A program made the position numbers and the translations under genes. From positions 310,001-374,000 of the forward strand of contig NZ_JBPPGG010000002.1 of assembly GCF_051304405.1 (NCBI RefSeq): 64,000 nt of DNA, written 5' to 3'. Positions 59,817 through 64,000 of this stretch are shown piece by piece. Source of the stretch: Pedomonas sp051304405 (lineage in GTDB: Bacteria; Pseudomonadota; Alphaproteobacteria; Sphingomonadales; Sphingomonadaceae). Every line of letters starts with the position of its first letter. Within the stretch, counting starts at the first letter, position 1. Below the pieces are notes generated by a model that was not told the DNA's origin, did no database searches, and saw nothing but the letters and a program-made list of their open reading frames with translations.

Positions 59817-60962
59817 ATGGTTGAACTGCCGCAGCCCGGTCTCTTCTTTACCATCGTGATCTTCCTCGTCGTTCTGGGGATCCTGGTCTTCATCCACGAG
59901 TGGGGCCACTACATCGCCGGGCGGATCTTCAAGACCCGCATCGACAGCTTCTCCATCGGCTTCGGCCGCGAAATCCTGGGCTGGACCGACAAGGCCGGCA
60001 CCCGCTGGCGGCTCTCGGTGCTGCCTTTCGGCGGTTACGTGAAGTTCGCGGGCGACCAGAACGGCGCCAGCCTGCCGAGCCCGGAGGCCATCGCCGCCAT
60101 GACGCCGGAGGAGCGGGCGGGCACGTTCGCGCTGAAGCCGGTGTGGCAGCGGGCCATCATCGTGGCGGCGGGTCCGCTGGTGAACTTCCTGTTCGCCATC
60201 GTCATCTTCGCCGGCTTCTTCATGACCATCGGCCAGCAGTTCACCCCGGCGCGGGTGACCGAGGTGATGCCGGACAGCCCGGCAGCGGAAGCGGGCTTCG
60301 AGCCGGGGGATCTCATCCTCTCCGTCAACGGGGCGCGGATCGATTCCTTCGAGGAGGTGCGCGACCGCGTGCGCCTCTACTCGGGGCAGGGCGTGCTGCG
60401 CATGGAGGTGGAGCGCAACGGCGTCGTGCGCGAGCTGACCGTGCAACCGCAGCGCATCGAGGACCGGGACCCGTTCGGCAACGTCTATGTGCGCGGGCAG
60501 GTGGGGCTGCTCGGGGGTATGCCGGAGCTGGTGCGCCGCGGGCCGATCGAGGCCTTCTACTACGCGACCGAGGCCACCATCGACCTGACCGTGATGATGG
60601 CCAAGGGGCTGAAGGAAATCGTCACCGGAGACCGCTCGGTCAAGGAGCTGGGCGGGCCGGTGAAGATCGCCCAGGTGTCGGGACAACATGCCTCGCTCGG
60701 CCTTCTGGCGCTCATCAGCTTCATGGCGCTCATCTCGCTCAACCTGGGCTTCGTCAACTTGCTGCCCGTGCCCATGCTTGACGGTGGGCATTTGTTTCTC
60801 TACGCGATCGAGGCTGTTCGAGGCCGTCCGGTCAGCCAGAAGGTGCAGGAATGGGCGTTTCTTGCCGGATTTACTCTGGTGGTGTCCTTGATGGTGTTTC
60901 TCACCTGGAACGACCTAGCGTCCTTCGGGCTGTGGGACCACATCTCGGGCCTGCTCGGTTGA
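59817..60962 (+). CDS. rseP: Site-2 protease RseP
   Basis: A 381-residue membrane zinc protease. The HExxH motif is at about residues 27-31 (GILVFIHEWGHYIAGRIFK), and the third zinc ligand lies in PVPMLDGGHLFLYAIEAVRG. A single PDZ domain is in between (PARVTEVMPDSPAAEAGFEP). RseP cleaves anti-sigma factors and signal peptides inside the membrane. Its gene is five bases after dxr and ahead of bamA. It could process the anti-sigma encoded at 43.8 kb, but this is speculation. Confidence 0.94.
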   Translation: MVELPQPGLFFTIVIFLVVLGILVFIHEWGHYIAGRIFKTRIDSFSIGFGREILGWTDKAGTRWRLSVLPFGGYVKFAGDQNGASLPSPEAIAAMTPEERAGTFALKPVWQRAIIVAAGPLVNFLFAIVIFAGFFMTIGQQFTPARVTEVMPDSPAAEAGFEPGDLILSVNGARIDSFEEVRDRVRLYSGQGVLRMEVERNGVVRELTVQPQRIEDRDPFGNVYVRGQVGLLGGMPELVRRGPIEAFYYATEATIDLTVMMAKGLKEIVTGDRSVKELGGPVKIAQVSGQHASLGLLALISFMALISLNLGFVNLLPVPMLDGGHLFLYAIEAVRGRPVSQKVQEWAFLAGFTLVVSLMVFLTWNDLASFGLWDHISGLLG

Positions 60963-61013
60963 TCGCGTTCTTCTTTCATTAAATTTGGCATCAGCGGGAC
61001 AGGGGCAACACGC

Positions 61014-63602
61014 GTGAGTTCTAGGGGTAATTTCCGGTCTTCGGCATCAACGCTGGCCGCTCTGCTGACGGTGACGACGGCGCTCACGCCGATTGTCGCC
61101 AGCGCCCAGCAGGCGGGACCGGCCGCGCCGGCAGGGCCCGCCGCACCGGCCCAGACGCAGGAGCAGGCGCCGGGGCAGGCCGCCGCGCCGGCCGAGGCAG
61201 GGCAGGGGCAGCAGGCCGCCGCGCCGGCCACTGCGGAACAGCGCACGATCCGCGCCATCGCCATCGAGGGCAACCAGCGCCTCGAACCGGAGACGGTGCG
61301 CTCGTACATGAACCTGAGCGTGGGCGACCCTTATGACCGGGACGTGCTGGACCAGGCACTGAAGCGCCTGTTCTCCACCGAGTTCTTCGCGGACGTGCAG
61401 ATTCGCGACAACGACGGCATCATCACCGTGGTGGTGCGCGAGAACCCCATCATCAACCGCATCGTCTTCGAGGGGAACAAGAGCCTCAAGGAAGACAAGC
61501 TGCGCCCGGAAGTGAAGCTGGCCCCGCGCCAGATCTTCACCCGCTCCAAGGTGCGGGCGGACGTGGCGCGCATCCTGGAGCTGGCCCGCCGCTCCGGCCG
61601 CTTCGCCGCCTCGGTCAACCCGGTGGCGATCCAGCTGCCGCAGAACCGCATCGACCTGGTGTTCGAGATCACCGAGGGGCCCAAGTCCAAGGTCCGCCAG
61701 ATCAACATCATCGGCAACGCGAAGTTCTCGGACGGCGATCTGCGCGGCGAGATGGCGACCCGCCAGTCCCGCTGGTGGCGCTTCCTCACCTCCAACGACA
61801 CCTATGACCCGGACCGCACCGCCTACGACCGCGAGAAGCTGCGTCAGTTCTACCTGACGGAAGGCTATGCGGACTTCCGCGTGGTCTCGGTGGCCTCGGA
61901 GCTGGCGCCCAACCGCCGCGACTTCATCCAGACCTACGTGGTGGAGGAAGGCGAGCGCTACAAGTTCGGCAAGATCGATGTGGAAAGCCGCATCCGCGAC
62001 CTGAAGCCCGAGCTGCTGCGTGGGCTCATCCAGATCAAGGAAGGCAGCTGGTACAACGCCAAGCAGATCGAAACCACCATCGAGAGCCTGACCGAGACGG
62101 CCGGCCTGTTCGGTTACGCATTTGCGGATATCCGTCCGCAGATCAACCGCAACAAGGAAGACCTGACGATGGACGTGACGTTCGTCGTCAACGAGGCGCC
62201 GCGCGTCTACGTGGAGCGCATCGACATCAACGGCAACGTGCGCACGCTGGACAAGGTGGTGCGCCGCGAGTTCCGTCTGGCCGAGGGCGATCCGTTCAAC
62301 AGCTTCAAGGTGCGCCGCTCCCGCGACCGTATCCAGTCGCTCGGCTTCTTCCAGGAAAAGCTGGAGATCGAGCAGAAGCCGGGCTCGTCGCCCGACCGGG
62401 TGGTGCTGGAAGTCAACGTCGAAGAAAAGTCCACCGGCGAGTTGCAGGTGGGCGCGGGCTTCTCCTCGATCGAGAGCTTCATCGCCGACGTGTCGATCAC
62501 CGAGCGCAACCTGCTCGGCAAGGGCCAGGAAGCGCGGCTGGGCTTCACCCTGTCCAGCTACCGCAACGAAATCGACTTCTCGTTCACCGAGCCCTACTTC
62601 ATGGACCGGAACCTGGCGGCAGGTCTCGACATCTACCGGCGCGACCTCAACAGCTTCCGCTTCAACAACGTGGGCAACGACGACCGCCAGACCACCTACG
62701 AGGAGGTCACCACCGGTTTCCGTCTGCGCTCGGGCTTCCCGATCACGGAATTCTGGTCGCTGGGTCTGCGCTACGGCCTGTCGCAGGCGGAAGTGTCGCT
62801 GGACAAGAGCGTCTACTTCACCAACGGCAAGTGTAACCTGTTCACCGCCGGCAGCTACCTCTGCGACCTGGTCGGCCCGACCGGCAAGTCCAACCGCACC
62901 ACCTCGTCGCTCGGCTACACGCTGGTGTTCGACAACCGCGACAACGCCATCCGCCCGAGCCGGGGCCAGCGCTTCACCTTCAGCCAGGACGTCGCCGGTG
63001 TCGGCGGCGGCGTGAAGTACGTGAACAGCCGCATCGACTACGACCGTTACTGGCGCCTGTTCGGCAGCAACTGGGTGCTGCGCACCGGCGCCGAAGGCGG
63101 TGCGGTGTTCGGCTGGGGCGGCCAGAACGTGCGCATCAACGACCGCTACTTCCTCGGCGGCCCGCGCATCCGCGGCTTCGAGATCCGCGGTATCGGTCCG
63201 CGCTCGGTGCGTACCTGCACCAAGGAAGGCGTGACCGCCAAGAGCTGCACGTCCGAAGGGCTGTCCTACGACGACCCGCTGGGCGGCGAGTTCTACTACC
63301 TCGGCAGCATGGAGCTGGAGGTGCCTCTGGGCGCAGCCGCCAGCGAAATGGGTCTGCGGACCTCCGCCTACGTGGACGTGGGCAGCCTCTGGAAAATCAG
63401 CAAGGCATCCGCCGTCGGCACCACCCCGGGCATCACCGAGGAGCTGTTGGGCGATACGCCGAGCCCGCGCGTATCCGTCGGCATCGGCGTCTCGTGGAAC
63501 TCTCCGTTCGGCCCGTTCCGCATTGACCTTGCCAAAGCACTGGTCAAGGAGGAAGGTGACGACACCGAAGTCTTCCAGTTCAACATAGGGACGAATTTTT
63601 AA
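61014..63602 (+). CDS. bamA: Outer membrane protein assembly factor BamA
   Basis: An 862-residue Omp85 protein that inserts beta-barrel proteins into the outer membrane. A signal peptide ends near VASAQQ, followed by an unusual Ala/Pro/Gln/Gly-rich stretch of about 45 residues. Five POTRA domains follow, from TIRAIAIEGNQRLEPETVRS, and the barrel runs from about residue 470 to the terminal EVFQFNIGTNF. The lid-lock residues RGF are in GGPRIRGFEIRGIGPRSV. GTG start with AGGGGC upstream. Confidence 0.96.
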   Translation: MSSRGNFRSSASTLAALLTVTTALTPIVASAQQAGPAAPAGPAAPAQTQEQAPGQAAAPAEAGQGQQAAAPATAEQRTIRAIAIEGNQRLEPETVRSYMNLSVGDPYDRDVLDQALKRLFSTEFFADVQIRDNDGIITVVVRENPIINRIVFEGNKSLKEDKLRPEVKLAPRQIFTRSKVRADVARILELARRSGRFAASVNPVAIQLPQNRIDLVFEITEGPKSKVRQINIIGNAKFSDGDLRGEMATRQSRWWRFLTSNDTYDPDRTAYDREKLRQFYLTEGYADFRVVSVASELAPNRRDFIQTYVVEEGERYKFGKIDVESRIRDLKPELLRGLIQIKEGSWYNAKQIETTIESLTETAGLFGYAFADIRPQINRNKEDLTMDVTFVVNEAPRVYVERIDINGNVRTLDKVVRREFRLAEGDPFNSFKVRRSRDRIQSLGFFQEKLEIEQKPGSSPDRVVLEVNVEEKSTGELQVGAGFSSIESFIADVSITERNLLGKGQEARLGFTLSSYRNEIDFSFTEPYFMDRNLAAGLDIYRRDLNSFRFNNVGNDDRQTTYEEVTTGFRLRSGFPITEFWSLGLRYGLSQAEVSLDKSVYFTNGKCNLFTAGSYLCDLVGPTGKSNRTTSSLGYTLVFDNRDNAIRPSRGQRFTFSQDVAGVGGGVKYVNSRIDYDRYWRLFGSNWVLRTGAEGGAVFGWGGQNVRINDRYFLGGPRIRGFEIRGIGPRSVRTCTKEGVTAKSCTSEGLSYDDPLGGEFYYLGSMELEVPLGAAASEMGLRTSAYVDVGSLWKISKASAVGTTPGITEELLGDTPSPRVSVGIGVSWNSPFGPFRIDLAKALVKEEGDDTEVFQFNIGTNF

Positions 63603-63603
63603 G

Positions 63604-64000
63604 ATGAAGAAAATTCTTTTGACCGCAGCGGTTTCCGCAGGCCTGGGCTTCGCCATGATCAGCCCGGTGATGGCGCAGCAGGCTGCCGCGCCGGCCGCTG
63701 CCGCGCAATCGCCGTACCTGGTGATCGACCTGAACCGCGTTGTTCTGGAATCGGCCGCGCTGAAGGCCGCCCAGCCGACCCTGGACGCCAAGAAGAATGC
63801 CTTCGAGAGCAAGCTGAAGACCTATCAGGATCAGCTCTCCGCCGATGCCAAGGCCCTGCAGCAGCAGGCCGAATCCGGCATCGCCGCGCCGGACGTGCTC
63901 CAGGCCAAGCAGCGCGAGCTTCAGGAAAAGGCCCAGAAGGCCGACCAGGAAGTGCAGCAGCTGCGCAACGACTTCGCCCGCACCACGGCCTTCGTCGAGA
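63604..64000 (+). CDS. OmpH/Skp family periplasmic chaperone (3' partial)
   Basis: Visible for 132 residues; the rest lies past the window end. It has a signal peptide (MKKILLTAAVSAGLGFAMIS, cleaved near VMAQQ), an Ala/Pro-rich spacer, then VIDLNRVVLESAALKAAQPT and a long charged coiled coil (FESKLKTYQDQLSADAKALQ and further) as in Skp. It carries unfolded outer-membrane proteins to the Bam complex. It starts one base after the bamA stop. Confidence 0.9.
   Translation, partial: MKKILLTAAVSAGLGFAMISPVMAQQAAAPAAAAQSPYLVIDLNRVVLESAALKAAQPTLDAKKNAFESKLKTYQDQLSADAKALQQQAESGIAAPDVLQAKQRELQEKAQKADQEVQQLRNDFARTTAFVE

Noticed and set aside
61047..63812. 921-residue reverse open frame opposite bamA
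   Set aside because: Antisense shadow of bamA with no family similarity.

Overview
The window is 64 kb of GC-rich, densely coded chromosomal DNA from an alphaproteobacterium. Evidence for this is the cell-envelope cluster rpsB-tsf-pyrH-frr-uppS-cdsA-dxr-rseP-bamA-ompH, the ribBA-ribH-nusB-thiL block, a K+-independent membrane pyrophosphatase, a Tad/Cpa pilus operon, a UbiK-type small protein, and a TetR-proC-ybjN trio. The content resembles Sphingomonadales and their relatives, but sequence inspection alone cannot fix the order or genus. No rRNA, tRNA, transposase, phage or CRISPR was seen.

Layout: 0-3.5 kb holds the riboflavin genes (ribBA, cut by the window edge, and ribH), nusB, thiL and a FliL-like membrane protein in one tightly packed operon. 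hppA follows at 3.8-5.9 kb. From 6 to 11 kb lie a GNAT acetyltransferase, ilvE with a divergent MarR regulator, tetR-like/proC/ybjN and a UbiK-like gene. From 11 to 15.4 kb is an RND efflux pair, divergent from a single-chain indolepyruvate ferredoxin oxidoreductase (15.8-19.2 kb). An enoyl-CoA hydratase and a CaiB-type CoA transferase follow, suggesting amino-acid or acyl-CoA catabolism. A reverse-strand Tad secretion/pilus operon (cpaA-B-C-D-E-F, tadB, tadC) fills 21.7-30.3 kb. Next come an alpha/beta hydrolase with a translationally coupled FAD oxidoreductase, mscL, rnhA-thrB, ispH, a periplasmic TonB-domain protein behind a strong FNR/FixK-type box, and an unknown lipoprotein.

From 37 to 41.8 kb a tandem glycine riboswitch precedes gcvT-gcvH-gcvPA-gcvPB. 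Its expression platform can be read directly: a 9-bp pairing would hide the gcvT ribosome binding site. From 42 to 45.2 kb is an ECF sigma / anti-sigma / GMC oxidoreductase operon. Then come an inositol-phosphatase family gene, msrA, a KGG-repeat stress protein and a class I/II aminotransferase. dnaE is followed by about 1 kb of non-coding DNA with an 80-bp minisatellite, and then the translation and envelope cluster runs to the window end, where ompH/skp is cut.

The most unusual signal is not a gene. It is a dispersed family of ten intergenic hairpins whose stems differ from copy to copy but stay perfectly paired. Each is followed by a conserved pyrimidine tract (CCTCCC-TTC type) and usually a rho-independent terminator. 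Nine of the ten sit just 3' of a gene in the matching orientation. Two of them bracket the 80-bp minisatellite in opposite orientation.
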